Assembly (NCBI GenBank): GCA_014529385.2 | Contig: JABFUD020000234.1 | Location: 1 to 64,000, forward strand | DNA length: 64,000 bases | Direction: 5' to 3' | Source: Adiantum capillus-veneris | Taxonomy: Eukaryota; Streptophyta; Polypodiopsida; Polypodiales; Pteridaceae | Part shown: piece after piece, positions 44,770 to 56,539 of the stretch | How positions within the stretch are numbered: position 1 is the stretch's first letter | Layout: every line of letters begins with the position of its first letter | The notes under the pieces: model-generated | Seen by the model: only the letters and a program-made list of their open reading frames with translations | Database searches by the model: none | What the model was told of the DNA's origin: nothing | Translations under genes and position numbers: made by a program

Positions 44770-45653
44770 TGTTAAATAAGCCAACGTTAGTTAATAGGAG
44801 CTGCTAAAGGCCCAAGCCTTGCAAATACACATCAAGGACAAATACAAAGCAACAGTAAGATTGGAGCCTACACATTTTTCACATTTTCCCAAAATGGACA
44901 TGTATTGTAAATTCCTTATTCTTTTCAAGCCATCGTAATAATTGTAATGTGTAACGAGCTCAATGAGAGATCAAAGCTATAAAGAATACGTCAGTTAGTG
45001 TGCCTACGTTGACAAAAAAGTAAGTTTTGGAACCCTAAATGCCTTGGGCACTCGAACAATGCACATTTAACCCTAGGTCTCAGCCTCATTTGTTGAGACC
45101 CGATCTCATGATGTGTGTGGCTATGGAGTCCTTGAGATTCTCCTTGCTCATGTGATTTAATTAACACTAATCAATGCTTAATTCTCTGTACTATGCCTCT
45201 TTCACTCTCTTATGATTGTCAATGATGCTTTGATTAGCTAATCTTAACTAATTAGTGGTCAACCAATCATGTACTAATCTTGTGTGATTGTCCTCTATTC
45301 TTTGTGTGTACATGTAGGTTTGATTGGAGTGCGGATGCTCAATAAATATTTGTGTGTGCACTTGTGATTAGTGTATTGCATAATGGGATTAGTGATGTGT
45401 GTGTCATTGCAATCATTAGTGTGTGTGATTGGGTTGATTTGAGGTGAAGAGAAGTGGATGTGGAGATTGTCAATCATTGTGGCTTAGCTCCTCCATCAGT
45501 TAAGAGACTCACCTTGTTGAGTCAGCATTTGTGTTTCCATAATTAGCTCACTAATCGTGTGAGTGTTTCCATGTCGTAGCTGAGTAGCTCATCACTCCGA
45601 ATTGACATTTATGTGTTTGTCATTGGAGCTATGCTACAATGCTACCCCCAACA
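44770..45653 (+). repeat. LTR F (884 bp)
   Basis: Preceded by a purine tract AAAAAGAGGGAA. Starts TGTTAAATAAGCC and ends ...CTACCCCCAACA, so TG...CA. TATA-like CTATAAAG near 44974, about 205 bp in. Its last 320 bp match 48201-48540, where the terminus is followed by a PBS, which fixes the right boundary. A donor-like AAGTAAGT is near 45018-45025. Confidence 0.7.
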
Positions 45654-45957
45654 TTAGCATACCTAAGGAGCTAGTTAGCAGACCTTGTATACTAGTTAGC
45701 ACACATGCTATGCTATCTACACATGCTTGTTGGCACATTGAGTATACTAGCTAGCATATCTATTATGCTAATTAAAACATCGTACATGGTAGTCAACAAA
45801 CCTTGTTACATTCATGTTAGGATGTTGAATGTGCTATTCAACACTCCAATTTGTTTTCATGAACATGTCGGATGTCCTCGGTAGCAATATGTCTATTCCT
45901 ATTCAGATTCATTTATCCTAGTAACTATACTGATAAAAATGGATATTGCAAGTTGAT

Positions 45958-47760
45958 TTATTTCACAAATTCAAAGAAAACATCTAGATTGCAAGATTGG
46001 CATGAGAATGTTTGATATGCTGAAGCCATTCTTTTGTAGGCGGCTGAAGGATAGATACAAATGCTATCGCAAATACCACGTGGAGATGTCCTTTTTAAAG
46101 GAAACATTGAACCACATGTGCTCTCGTGCTTTTGGGCTACATGATGTAGGTTGCAATTTTGTATGCAGTATTTGTGCCACAAGCAAAAACACTAGAAAGG
46201 GTTGTTTGGCTTAACATCACACGTTTAAAGGTGTCACAAAAATGTGGGAATCCATTTTCTGTCCAAAACAAGCAAATGTAATTTTCCATACAAGAGACAA
46301 GAGGTTAGAATTATGTTGCTTGGAGACAGCAAAGCCAGGTAAGATTTTCAATGTGAAGGTATTTGTATATGTAGAAGCAAAAGAAAAGCATGGAAACAGT
46401 AAAAACAAAAAAGATATTTTGCATAAAGAAATGTAGTGCTAAAAGTTTCTTCAGCTCTTGAAGACTAAGTTGAAGCTCGTCATCACTCATACCTATGTAG
46501 CTCGATGGCAAGGACAATAATTCAAGGATTGTCTACTTTGGTTTTCGGATGATGTCGTTGTCTCACTTGTTGATTTTGCAAAGAATTATGCCTTCAAGGA
46601 GCAAAATAAGATTCATTCAATGCATTGGCACTCTAGTCACGTAACCATTTGTACACATAATGTACTACCACAAGGTAGGGAGGTAGTCAAAACAATCCAC
46701 TTCTTCATATCATATGACAAGGTGAATGACACATTGTTTGTGCAATATTGCTTCATGCTACACCATAGCTGGTATACAACAAGAGGGTGTCACTCATAAG
46801 CAACATTGGGTGTGGTTCGATGGTGCGGCCTCGTAGTTCAAGGGAGCCAGGTCTTTCTATTTTGTTGCAAGATATGGTGGACTCACAGGGATGGGGATGA
46901 GCTCGTTCTTCTTTGTATCAAGGCACAACAAGGGAGAGCATGATGTTGTAGGAGCACTTTGTGAAAAGAACCTTGACCCATGAGCATGTAAAACCTAATA
47001 GAGCTATTTTGCGATGTGCAGCAGATGTGGTTGCTTATTGCCAAGCCAACTTTGCAGGGAGCACCTGCATCATATCCTCAAAAGAAAGGGAATGTTCGGG
47101 TATGTTCTAGGAGGTTAAAAAGGGAAATATGAAAAAGGAGGTCAAGTGGAATTGACCCATTGTGGCAAAATCTCTCTCTCTGTATGCATTTCATGGTCAG
47201 TATGCTTTCCGTGGTCACAACCTACAAGATCCAACTACCCTTGCAACAAGAAACTTGGTATGCTTTTGTGGTGCATGCATGCACAGAAGGTGGAATCGTT
47301 GCATCAATAAAGCTCACATGGAGCCATGAGATTATCATATTATGTTGCCATTATGTAATGAGGTTGTGGCACATTTTGAGCCAACAGATGACGTTTCAAC
47401 AGAGGAAGTCATTGGCTATGATGGCTTTACATACGAAGGTGATCATGATGTGTTGAGTAGTGCTCTATGTGTTAGAGAAACATTTCCTGTAAATCCAGAT
47501 GCTTCAACCAATGACGAGGAAGTGGATTTCTACCTGGTCAAGTGTGTTGCATCAAAGGAGAAGGTGGAGAAGAGGTATATCGATAAATGGAGCAATGTAA
47601 CTGATAGAGGCTCATATGTTGTGCAAGGACTGTATTACAAGCAATTGGATGCATACATCTTCAAGCTAGACCACGAGCATCCCATCCTCCACCTACTTTC
47701 ACATCTAGTACGATGTATCAAAATACCTATGGAGCACATCCCAAGGAGAAGGTAGGTGTA
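45958..47760 (+). pseudogene. Decayed DDE-transposase-like protein
   Basis: Pieces in order: a Cys-rich N-terminus (YRKYHVEMSFLKETLNHMC, FVCSICATS, MWESIFCPK), then around 46450-46960 VARWQGQ, VVSLVDFAKNYAFKEQNK, SMHWHSSHVTI, HWVWFDGAAS, FYFVARYGG and SRHNKGEHD. Next comes a Cys pair (LVCFCGACMHRRWNRC, about 47255-47305) and a C-terminal part open at 47342-47755. The Asp in LVDF and WFDGA and the acidic HNKGEHD fit a DDE-type nuclease core. Assignment to a named superfamily is not possible by eye. Many stops and shifts; inactive. Confidence 0.5.
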
Positions 47761-48200
47761 CACAGTCACCCCAGAAAGCTATGAAGCAATCTCTAATAGC
47801 AGATTTTAAGTTGTAACCACTAGATTTTCAATATACTTCTTGCTGCAAATAATGCAGTTTTATCATAAATTTGGTTTTGTGTCTCTTGTGTGCATTGTGT
47901 ATACATGGCTTTGGTGTTTATCCCAACCAATAGTAAATAAGTACATTGTATATTGGTCATAACTATCTTTACTATCAACAAACTGGGTAATCCAACTAGC
48001 TTATTACTTAGGGCTACTAGCCTACTGATTGTGAAAATTGGCACTCAATATGCTACCATTGCATTCATATAATGTTTACAATACCAAAAAGTATGCCAAC
48101 AATGCACAAGGTACGCCCCCCATAAAAACAATAGTACAAACTTTGATCCTTACTATCTGAAATGAAATTCAAAATAGGCATGAACATTGAAATCATATGT
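47761..48200. other. No gene seen
   Basis: AT-rich sequence between the transposase-like remnant and the LTR fragment. Confidence 0.5.
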
Positions 48201-48540
48201 GGATGCTCAATATATCTATGTGTGTGTGCTTGTGATTAGTGTGTTGCATGATAGGCTTAGTGATGTCTGTGTCATTGCAATTGCTAGTGTGTGTGATTGG
48301 GTTGATTTGAGGTGAAGAGAAGTGGATGTGGAGATTGTCAATCATTGTGGCTTAGCTCCTCCATAGGCCAAGAAGCTCTCCATAGGCCAAGAAGCTCACT
48401 TCGTAGAGTCATCATTTTCTGATGCCATGATTAGCTCACTAATCGTGTGAATGTTTGCATGCCCTAGCCAGGTAGCTCATCACTCCATATTGACATATAT
48501 TGTTGGTCATTAGAGCGATGTTATGATGGTACCCCCAACA
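48201..48540 (+). repeat. LTR fragment G, 3' end of an F-type LTR
   Basis: Matches 45333-45653 over its whole length, with an extra 18-bp duplication (CTCCATAGGCCAAGAAG) near 48360-48395. Ends ...GGTACCCCCAACA directly before a PBS, so it is the end of a 5' LTR. The 5' part is missing. Confidence 0.75.
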
Positions 48541-48675
48541 TTTGGCACCATTTCCAGGGATCGATGGCCTACGCTAGTGTAATTATGGCATAATCATGTT
48601 ATGATGGTACCCCCAACATTTGGCACCGTTTCCATGGATCGATGGCCTACGCTAGTGTAATTATGGCATAATCAA
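48520..48675 (+). repeat. 78-bp tandem duplication across the LTR/PBS junction
   Basis: 48520-48597 and 48598-48675 are near-identical. Each holds the LTR end ACCCCCAACA, the PBS TGGCACCATTTCCAGGGATC (second copy with G and T changes) and the first leader bases. The PBS resembles the complement of the plant tRNA-Asp 3' end with several mismatches. Confidence 0.9.
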
Positions 48676-49147
48676 ATAGGTTTTCTCACTAATTTCACTT
48701 GTGTTTGATTTTTTGTGGATTTTGGATGTGTGTGCATATGGCAATGTGTTCAATTTCTCTTAGTTTGTTACCAAATCTTGCTAATTGTGTGCCTACACAC
48801 TCTAATTTCTCACTAGCCCTTGCTAATTTCACACACATTTTGTGACTATGCTTTGATATTTGCTAGATTAGAGGCTTGGATTGCATTCTAGCAATGTCGA
48901 TTTGTGCTAAGCAATTGGATGGTGCCATTGGATTTAAGTCATGTGCATGCATAGTCATTGCTGATTTCGTAATTTTGGACTTTCGATTTGTGCATTTGCA
49001 TTCCATCTTAATGCCAAAAAAATTTCTAGAATCAAAGCGCGTAAATAGGTGGTTTCATGTGGTAATGTGCATTGTTGATTTGTTAATTGCATGCTTGATT
49101 GGTCAATTGCAATTGTGTGCACTAAAATTAAGTGTATGAGCACTCTA

Positions 49148-49204
<57 letters not shown>

Positions 49205-49424
49205 CCGCACTTTTTGTGTGTGTGCACTATTTTTCCCTTGTGTTTGCCCCTAAAAATCAATGTGTACTTATTGATTTGGCAAATGTGTTGATTGATTTGT
49301 GTTATGGTCATGCCCAAATTAAATTGGACCTCAAAAAGTGAGATAGCATGTGTGCCCCCCTTTTAGTTGAGAAAAATCCCTTCTCCTCCTTATCCCCCTT
49401 CAAGGAATTGTGTCCCCCCCTCTC
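48676..49424 (+). repeat. Leader remnant with (GT)n microsatellite
   Basis: Non-coding, TG-rich sequence after the PBS. A pure (GT)n run spans about 49150-49203. Open frames across it on either strand follow the repeat. Confidence 0.7.
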
Positions 49425-49612
49425 TGTGATGTGCTTACGTCAATGCGTAGAGCTCTTACTTGCGGTTGCAATGCAACAAACACGACTTCTGAGAGATTGA
49501 CACCCTCTTGCAACCTCTATGTACTAGTCAAGTCGCTTCATCCCATGGATTAACAATTTAATTGTGGGTCTCGCTAATACTGCAATAAAGAGGTTAGACA
49601 CGTGTCCCACAC
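49425..49612. repeat. Two LTR A fragments in opposite orientation
   Basis: 49425-49486 is the reverse complement of LTR A around 9878-9937 (TTGCGGTTGC, GAGCTCTTACTTGCGG, GCTTACGTCAATGCG). 49489-49612 matches the last 125 bp of LTR A (10323-10447) in forward orientation, ending GTCCCACA. The join lies near 49487. The right end abuts the truncated integrase of the minus-strand gypsy element. Confidence 0.8.
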
Positions 49613-50306
49613 ATATGGTCTTGGATAAAATCCTTAACCTGCTAGATTTTTCCAGTTGTCAACCCCACCGTAACGGGTGACCTAGGTTGAAAGCCATACA
49701 TGAGCATGAAAGGAGTAAATCTAGTCGTGACATGCTTAGCACTATTGTAAGCAAACTCAAGAAGAAGGTAGATACTCTTCCCAGTCTGTATGCTCGTAGT
49801 ATATCCTCTAGCACTTGGTTAACTTGTTCAGTTCAACTATCCGTTTCTGGATGATCTGTTGTACTGATGTTTTGTGTACCCAATCAATTAAACACAACCC
49901 TCTAAAAATGACTATTAGACTTGGGATCACGATTACTCATAATGTTACTTGGTAATCCATACAACTTGTACAGATTGTCCAAAAATAACTTAGTTAATTT
50001 TGGAGTCTTTATGGTCGACTTGGTTGGAATAAACTTGCATAGTTTAGTCAACCGATCTACTACCACCCATACCGAGTCATGACCTCGTACAGTGGTTGGG
50101 AAACCCACAACAAAATCCATAGAGATACTTTCCCATTTACCATTATGGATCTCCAAAGGATGTGAGTCCTCTTGTCTTCAAACACTTTGCTTTGTTAACT
50201 TGACATTTCTGGCAATGCAAGACATAGTCTTGAATAAAGCCGTGTAAACCTGGCCAGTAAAACTATCGTCTTATGAGAGCATAAGTCTTTTTAATGCACG
50301 AGTGCC
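49613..50306 (-). pseudogene. Minus-strand gypsy integrase, truncated
   Basis: The best part is 49902-50156: GKWESISMDFVVGFPTTVRG (first catalytic Asp), VVDRTRL-like VVDRLTKLCKF, NLYKLYGLPSNIMSNRDPKS (second Asp). Towards 49613 the frame decays, but the TDHPETD..TEQVNQVLED region is still readable. The C-terminal domain, chromodomain and 3' LTR are missing: an LTR A tail replaces them. Confidence 0.8.
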
Positions 50307-50988
50307 CTACACTTGGACTGTCATGACATTCATAAAGAATTTTGCGCGTCGAATGTCCGTGTCCGTCGGTACACAAACTCTCCCCTTGTGGAGTAGGTAC
50401 CCATTATCGATGGGAAAATTCTTCCATCTCTGTAGCTCATCACTCGATTGAGGAGAACCCTTGTGGAGGTTAACAAACACTACCATCATTGGAGTGAGAA
50501 GGATTTCTCATTTGCACATGAGTCCACACTTTGGAGTATGTGTCATCATGCTCATATTTTCCCTTTAGAGAATACAAAAACTCGCTTTGAAGTTCCGTGA
50601 ACAAAAGAGAATTGATCTTAGGAATACAACTAAGAGCATCAACCACCACATTGTATCGTCCTTTATGATACCGGAGCTTTGCGTCATACTCCTGAATAAT
50701 CTCAGCCCACTTGGCCTTTCGACCATTCAAGTCAGTTTGTTGTGTAAACCATTTTATGCTTTCGTGGTCAAACACAATCTCAAACTGAGTTCCATACAAA
50801 TAATGCCGCCATGTCTTTAAGGCAGACACTATTGCATAGAGTTCGCGTTCATAAGCAAAATAATTCCGTTGTGCTGAATCAAGCTTCTTGCTTTCAAATG
50901 CAATTGGTCTCCCCTCCCATAGAAGGACTGCTCCAATAGCATGGTTAGCGGCATCCATTTCCAAAACGAATGGCTTCAAAGGATCCAC
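50307..50988 (-). pseudogene. Minus-strand gypsy RNase H and tether
   Basis: LKPFVLEMDAANHAIGAVLL, RPIAFESKKLDSAQRNYFAY, ERELYAIVSALKTWRHYLYG, DHESIKWFTQQ and VVDALSCIPK show a Ty3/gypsy RNase H with Asp and Glu positions kept. The frame 50470-50988 is unbroken. The end leads into the zinc-finger region of the integrase (50307-50489) with frameshifts. Confidence 0.85.
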
Positions 50989-51042
50989 AATAGCTAGAAT
51001 AGGAGCTGTAGCTAATGCATCCTTGAGCGTATCAAAGCTTTC

Positions 51043-52075
51043 CTATTGAGTGGCACCCCACCAAAAGGTTTTCCCTTTAGCTTTCAACTGGTCCGTCATT
51101 GGCACAACAATACGAGCATAGTTTTTAACAAACCGTCGATAACAACATGCAAATCCCAAGAAAATCTGTAACTCTTCCAGATTTTTGGGAGAAGGCCACC
51201 TCCGAATGGCATCCACTTTGGATTGATCCATGTGCAACCCATTAGCTGAGATAACATGCCCTAGATAGTGAATTTCTTCCTTGAGAAAATCACACTTTGA
51301 TTCTTTGGCATATAAGTTGTTTGCTCGTTAGCAATTCAAACACCTGCCGCAGATGTTGCAAGCGCTCTTTGTCAGAAGCACTTTATACGAGAATCTCATC
51401 GAGAAAAACGATAAGAAATTTACCCAAGTACGGTCTCAAGATACTATCCGTGAGTGTCATGAAAGTTGCGGGTGCATTGGTTAACCCAAAAGGCATAACC
51501 AAAAACTCATAATGTCCAAATCTTGTTCGAAATGCAGTTTTGGATATATCAGCAAGTCAAATATGTACTTGGTTATATCCCAACCACAAGTCTATCCTTG
51601 TAAAAATACGAGCATGAGTGAGCTTGTCAAACAGCTCATCCACTCGTGGCAATGGGTACTTGTTCTTAACAGTGACCGCATTTAACCCACAATAGTCTAC
51701 GCACATATGCATACTACCATCCTTTTCCTTCACCAATAGAATAGGAGAAGCCCATGGTGAAGAACTCGGTTGAATAAACCCTCTACTAAGATAATCAGCA
51801 AGCTGACGTTCCACCTCAGCAGCCTCAGAATGACTCATTCTGTAGGGTGGTTTACTAATTGTTTTACATTGTTGCACAGATCGTGTTAGTGATAATCCTA
51901 ATGGTAAATCATTAGGAAAAATATCTTGAAATTCCATTAATAGATCTTTTAACTGATTATCAACCTTTGCTTGTTGAGAAGAGAGAGAAGTAGTCATTGC
52001 TAGAAGAGATGAGAGAAAAACATGTGGCGTTGAGGAATGTTCCACAGATTCAACATTTGGAAGAAAATGACACAA
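51043..52075 (-). pseudogene. Minus-strand gypsy reverse transcriptase
   Basis: Finger and palm motifs at 51557-52075: PPYRMSHSEAAEVERQL, GFIQPSSSPWASPILLVKEK, MCVDYCGLNAVTVKNKYPLP, IFTRIDLWLGYNQVHI. The catalytic box reads [11 protein letters not shown] then TAA (about 51381-51419), so the second Asp of the usual F/Y-x-D-D is Glu and a stop follows. The thumb (SPKNLEELQIFLGFACCYRR) is at 51043-51237. Inactive. Confidence 0.85.
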
Positions 52076-52740
52076 TGAGTAAACACAAGAAAACTTCTTC
52101 TATTTTATTATCAGAAGTGAGCTTCATAAGCTCTACTGTACATATCATTGGTGAGAAAGGCACATCCTTCTCTTCTAACAACAACACATGTGCGCCATGG
52201 AATTCAAACATCAGACTGTTGTGCTCGTAGCTACACTCTAGGCTATGCAACCACTCTCCTCCAAGGACCACATCTGCCCGCTCCATATTCATAACCTGGA
52301 AATCCAAGGATATGGAATAGCCTTGAATTTTCAATGGTACAGCTCTCACTTGAGTATCCCATACTTTGGCATCATAGCCGTTCATCATTGCTACCTTGTA
52401 GCGATGGAACTCGGAGTTTGGGGCAATTTGAGTTTTTTCACTAATCCGTAGTTAATGAAATTGTGAGTAGCACCATCATCTACCAAGATACACATGTTGT
52501 GTCCTTGAAGAGATCCGTGCATACACACTAACTCATGTGGACCAAAGGTCTTTTGCCACATGGAAGGTGTGATACAACATTCATGCACCACCTCGGTGTG
52601 TGTTACCTCCACCGTGGAGAAACGTGAAGAAGACTCAAGAGGCAACAACTGCACCATGTGCATTGCTTTCTCCTTGCCTTGAGCAGCAGATTCCCCCTTG
52701 GGACAATCCTTTTTGCCATGGCCACTTCCCAAGAATTAAA
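52076..52740 (-). pseudogene. Minus-strand gypsy protease with degenerate zinc knuckle
   Basis: GSGHGKKDCPKG near 52700 is the end of a CCHC knuckle whose first Cys residues are lost. CILVDDGATHNFINYGLVKK (about 52441-52500) has D-D-G-A in place of the usual D-S-G-A active site. ERADVVLGGEWL (about 52265-52300) is the second protease signature. A frameshift separates 52391 from 52388. Confidence 0.8.
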
Positions 52741-53803
52741 AACATGACTTCTCTTTTCTAGCATTCTCAAAATCTTCAGTAGAGAGAGGTCCTCGAGACC
52801 CCTTGGGTTTCTTAGCTGCTTCTGAGTTGGCTACTATAAATTTTTGTTTATTGTGCCCATGTTTGTGCATGTAGTACCATGTGTATTAGCAGGCACATGA
52901 GAACTATCTGATTTCTTATCATCTGGATCATCATGAATGTGAGATTTCACTATGGCCCCCTCAAGTGTTTTAGGGTCCTGAGTCTTGACGTGCTTCTTAA
53001 GCTCTAGAGTCAAACCATGAATAAACCCACGTACTTGTTGAAAGGTGTCTAACCCTTCCAACTTGAGGATAACATCCTGATAATGCAAGATATATTCAAG
53101 CAATGATGGGTGTTGGCGCATGGAACATGTGTCCCAAGCCGTCTAGTTTCTATTTGCCTCATTTGTGGGCAGGAACTCTTTTCTAAATTTATACCTCAAA
53201 AGCTATCCAACTATGTGGTATGATGTTCTTCTCCTTGAGAGACATCCACCATTTATAGGCCTTGCCTTTTGGAGTTAGACTTGTCTGCAGTGTCCTGACT
53301 GCATCCGGAGTATGCCGTAAGGAGTGAATTCCGTCCCACTTGCTAAGAAAGATATTCACTGTATCTTTATTGCGCTCTTGATCCTCTCCCTTAAAAGTTG
53401 GTGGCTTTGTGTTTTTCCACAACTCGTCCACCTCCTTTGCAGTGAGAGAGTGTAGAGAATCTGGAGGGGGACCTTGTCCCTTACCAGAAGGACCCTGCCC
53501 CTGATTGGCTACGTGCTCATGCATGTGTGTGTCAATAGGACCCTTGGCCTACTGTTGCATAAACCGTACCACTAAAGTGGATAATCTACTAACATTTTCA
53601 TGTAGGGATGTAAAATTTGTTTCCATCACCGACATACGTGCTTGAAGTGCTCAAAATTCTTGGATATCGAGCAATTCATAAGCGTCATCTCCTCCCGTAG
53701 CTGCGTGATTACCCTCCGTGAGAGTAGCCGACCACAAGCCATCATTGGGAGGATCGGGTGTATTGTGCTCAAAATCAAAAGTCATGTTGATATTTGAATC
53801 CAT
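52741..53803 (-). pseudogene. Minus-strand gypsy gag
   Basis: Start ATG at 53803-53801 (MDSNINMTFDFEHNTPDPPN) with TGA/TAA breaks near 53650 and 53553. The capsid-like core covers 53189-53524 (PPTFKGEDQERNKDTVNIFL, LQTSLTPKGKAYKWWMSL) and 52834-53121 (HPSLLEYILHYQDVILKLEG, VRGFIHGLTLELKKHVKTQD). Gag forms the particle. The frame is broken in at least three places. Confidence 0.75.
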
Positions 53804-54403
53804 GGCGACTGTTCAACAGTGCTAGGAAAACAGAAGAAGAATATATTCCCAACCGTGCTAATTAGGCCTTGCAACCTCAAGTCGAAGTTGTATGATTGCC
53901 GAGAAACCAAGCCATGTTGGTATGTTGAACCTTTGAAATCTCCCAGTTGCTTTTGGTTGTCAATGATGCGAACCTTTTCAATTGGGAGATTGTTGCCGAA
54001 AAAAATCACAGCTTATGTGATCTGAACGAATTCTCAAAAGTGCACTTTTTGATCAGTTTTGTTAACTAATCCGATGCCAAGCGCGAAGTCTAACTTGTTG
54101 CAACTGACGTTTTTTGTAGACGTGTGAAGGTCACTCTGAATAAAGATCTTGGAAAGTTGATCTCAAATCAATAAGTAAAACTCTGCAGGCTACACAGAAA
54201 TTACGTTTGCCTGAATTTATGTCGAACCTTGGTCGACAACCGACACCTTGCCGAGCGTTGACAGAAAACCTGTGTACGGAGTGTGTGCCGGGTGGACATG
54301 CACCCTTGCTTAAGTAAATTGCCCAAGGACAAAGGCCTTAGGGCGTTTTCAATGTGAAAAAGGCACCTTCACTGTCGACTATGGCGACCAACAGTGCCGC
54401 AAG

Positions 54404-54464
<61 letters not shown>

Positions 54465-54705
54465 CTTGTGCAAAGCTTCCCAGGCATCACGACATTGACA
54501 AGAATTGCTCCTTGATGCAGCGCAAATCCGCTAAGCCGGGCCACGCAGGGTATGGTAGAGGTCGAGTTCTCTCCCTCCTCGGCACAAGCCCCACTGCACA
54601 TGTTGTGGCTTTGGCTTCCTTGCTTAGCAGGCAGCCTTGCACACCCTCCCTTGCATGAACATGCAATCCAAGAGTAGCTCCATGCCTTCTTTTCCAAAAT
54701 AGACC
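53804..54705 (-). other. Minus-strand gypsy leader with (GA)n tract
   Basis: Non-coding space between PBS and gag. It carries a long pure GA/CT tract at 54407-54457. Open frames on the minus strand here (54338-54798) cross the PBS and the repeat and are probably not genes. Confidence 0.7.
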
Positions 54706-54720
54706 ATGCTCTGATACTAG
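54706..54720 (-). other. Primer-binding site, tRNA-Met type
   Basis: Minus-strand TAGTATCAGAGCATGG matches the common plant PBS for initiator tRNA-Met (TGGTATCAGAGC) except for one base. It lies directly after the LTR end, as expected. Confidence 0.75.
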
Positions 54721-54865
54721 TATAAAGCCCAGAGGATTGCCTGGTCCGGATTCACCACCCAACCTCTCATATATAGCCCTTGGCCCTTGAATCCCCAATC
54801 CACACTAGCAGTCGGCCTCCTGGCCCGGGTCAGTGACCCCCCCTGGGTATGCCCTTGGCATGACA
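54721..54865 (-). repeat. 5' LTR of the minus-strand gypsy element (about 144 bp)
   Basis: Minus strand begins TGTCATGCCAAGGGC at 54865, has TATA (GGCTATATATGAGAG) near 54772 and ends at the PBS. It parallels the plus-strand LTR at 12530-12688 (TGTCAAGACAAGGGC), so the two gypsy elements are related. Confidence 0.75.
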
Positions 54866-56493
54866 GCTTAGGGCACAATGGGTTAAGACTGTCCCAGGGT
54901 GCTTGCCTCTACAAAGGCATACAAGGTGGCCTCACAATCTACTAGTATACACTTGCATTAAGCGTGAGGGAATCTTTGCTAAGGATGTCACTCAATGCCT
55001 TGCACTTGAATAGTTGTTCACAACCATGCTTTGAGAAATCTGTGTGTACGACTTAAAGAATGAATGGTCCTAGGTGGCTTAGATAGTGTCACTACCAATA
55101 AGGCATGTTGCGAGAGCCTCTAGTTTGTGTAGCGAACTTGTCAACGTGGTATGGTGTCTGCAACACGTTTTAAAGAACATCACCTCCAATTGTAAGAAAA
55201 GCGTAGACAACCATTTAGGTCTAAATTTGTTTTATCTCAATATCCTTATCCATTTCTTTGAGAGATTTCCTTGTAAAGTTGATGCTAGAATTCGTCTCCA
55301 CCCATTGAAATTAGTGGTTTGTGTGGGTGGAAAGCGATTTCGAGCACACTCTCATAAAGGGAAACACAATATTTTATTTCCACGAGGGTGATTCCCATCG
55401 TTTGCACCAAATTTTGCTCATTTTCATTGGGTAGGTAGAAGAGTCTTGTCGAGAGGCTTTGATCTTCAAAGTCAATTTCAATTATGTATGCACTTCTGTT
55501 CCACTCGGATCCTCATGCCGCATAGATAGCGAGCAATGAGAGTGACACGTTCTCTCTAAGTCCAAGTGTCTTTGCAATGTCATCGCGAGGAAAAGAAATT
55601 GACGACCCTTCACTACCACTGCATGCAAAGTGAGTAATTGAAAGGACTTCTTCTAACACCTCATCTTCCTCTATCATCTGATCTTCCTACTAGATGGTGC
55701 TAGGCTCTTGTAAAAGAAAGGGCGCCATGGATGCTTCCATCTACTCATTAACTTCTTTGACATCTTCATTTGCCTGTTATATAGGGTCCTTTCTGCTAGC
55801 CGTTTCTTTTGATTTTCCCTTGTCCATAACATCACGAGCACAAGAAAAGCCATAGCCATGTCCCAAGTTATGAATTGGGTGCCTATACACTCCATGCCCA
55901 AATCTATGAGGTCATCCTCTATCTTATAGTCTCATTTGGTGATCCCTTTGATAAATAATTGAGAAATCTTTGGAAGGCCTCTGTGTTAGGGTTGACCTAG
56001 CATGGGCACAACCTCTTCACCCTTATGATGCATGAACATGAGGTTCCATAGCATGGCATGACATGTGATGAACTACATATGGAAGGCCCAAAAGGGCTTC
56101 ACTAAAAGAGATAGAGCATAGATACACTCAACATCATACAAGTTCACCCACTTGGAGAGATCCATGGACCACCTCACATATAATGTCAATACCTACCCTC
56201 TACCCATGAATACTATATAAGTGTACTCAAGGGGGGTCCACCTAAAAATAAGTAAGTAGTACATGAGTTCACCCAGACGGGTTTTTTATATACCAAAGAG
56301 TTATAGAATTAGATGTACAAGAGGGGTTTTAGAATGGAAAATTGAAAAAAAGTTACAAGTTTATGAAGGAAGAGGGGTTTTTTAATTCAAGATGAAGTGT
56401 GTGTGTAGAGGGGTTTTCAATACCTCTTGAACACACATGCTACATGTATTTTTGAAAGGTGGACCCGAGTGTACTCCAATGCACAAAGAGGAT

Positions 56494-56539
<46 letters not shown>

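Noticed and set aside
49091-49341. Val/Cys-rich frames near 49150
   Set aside because: By-products of the (GT)n run.
54338-54798. Minus-strand frames of 100-120 codons
   Set aside because: They cross a (GA)n tract, the PBS and the LTR end, so they are non-coding leader sequence.
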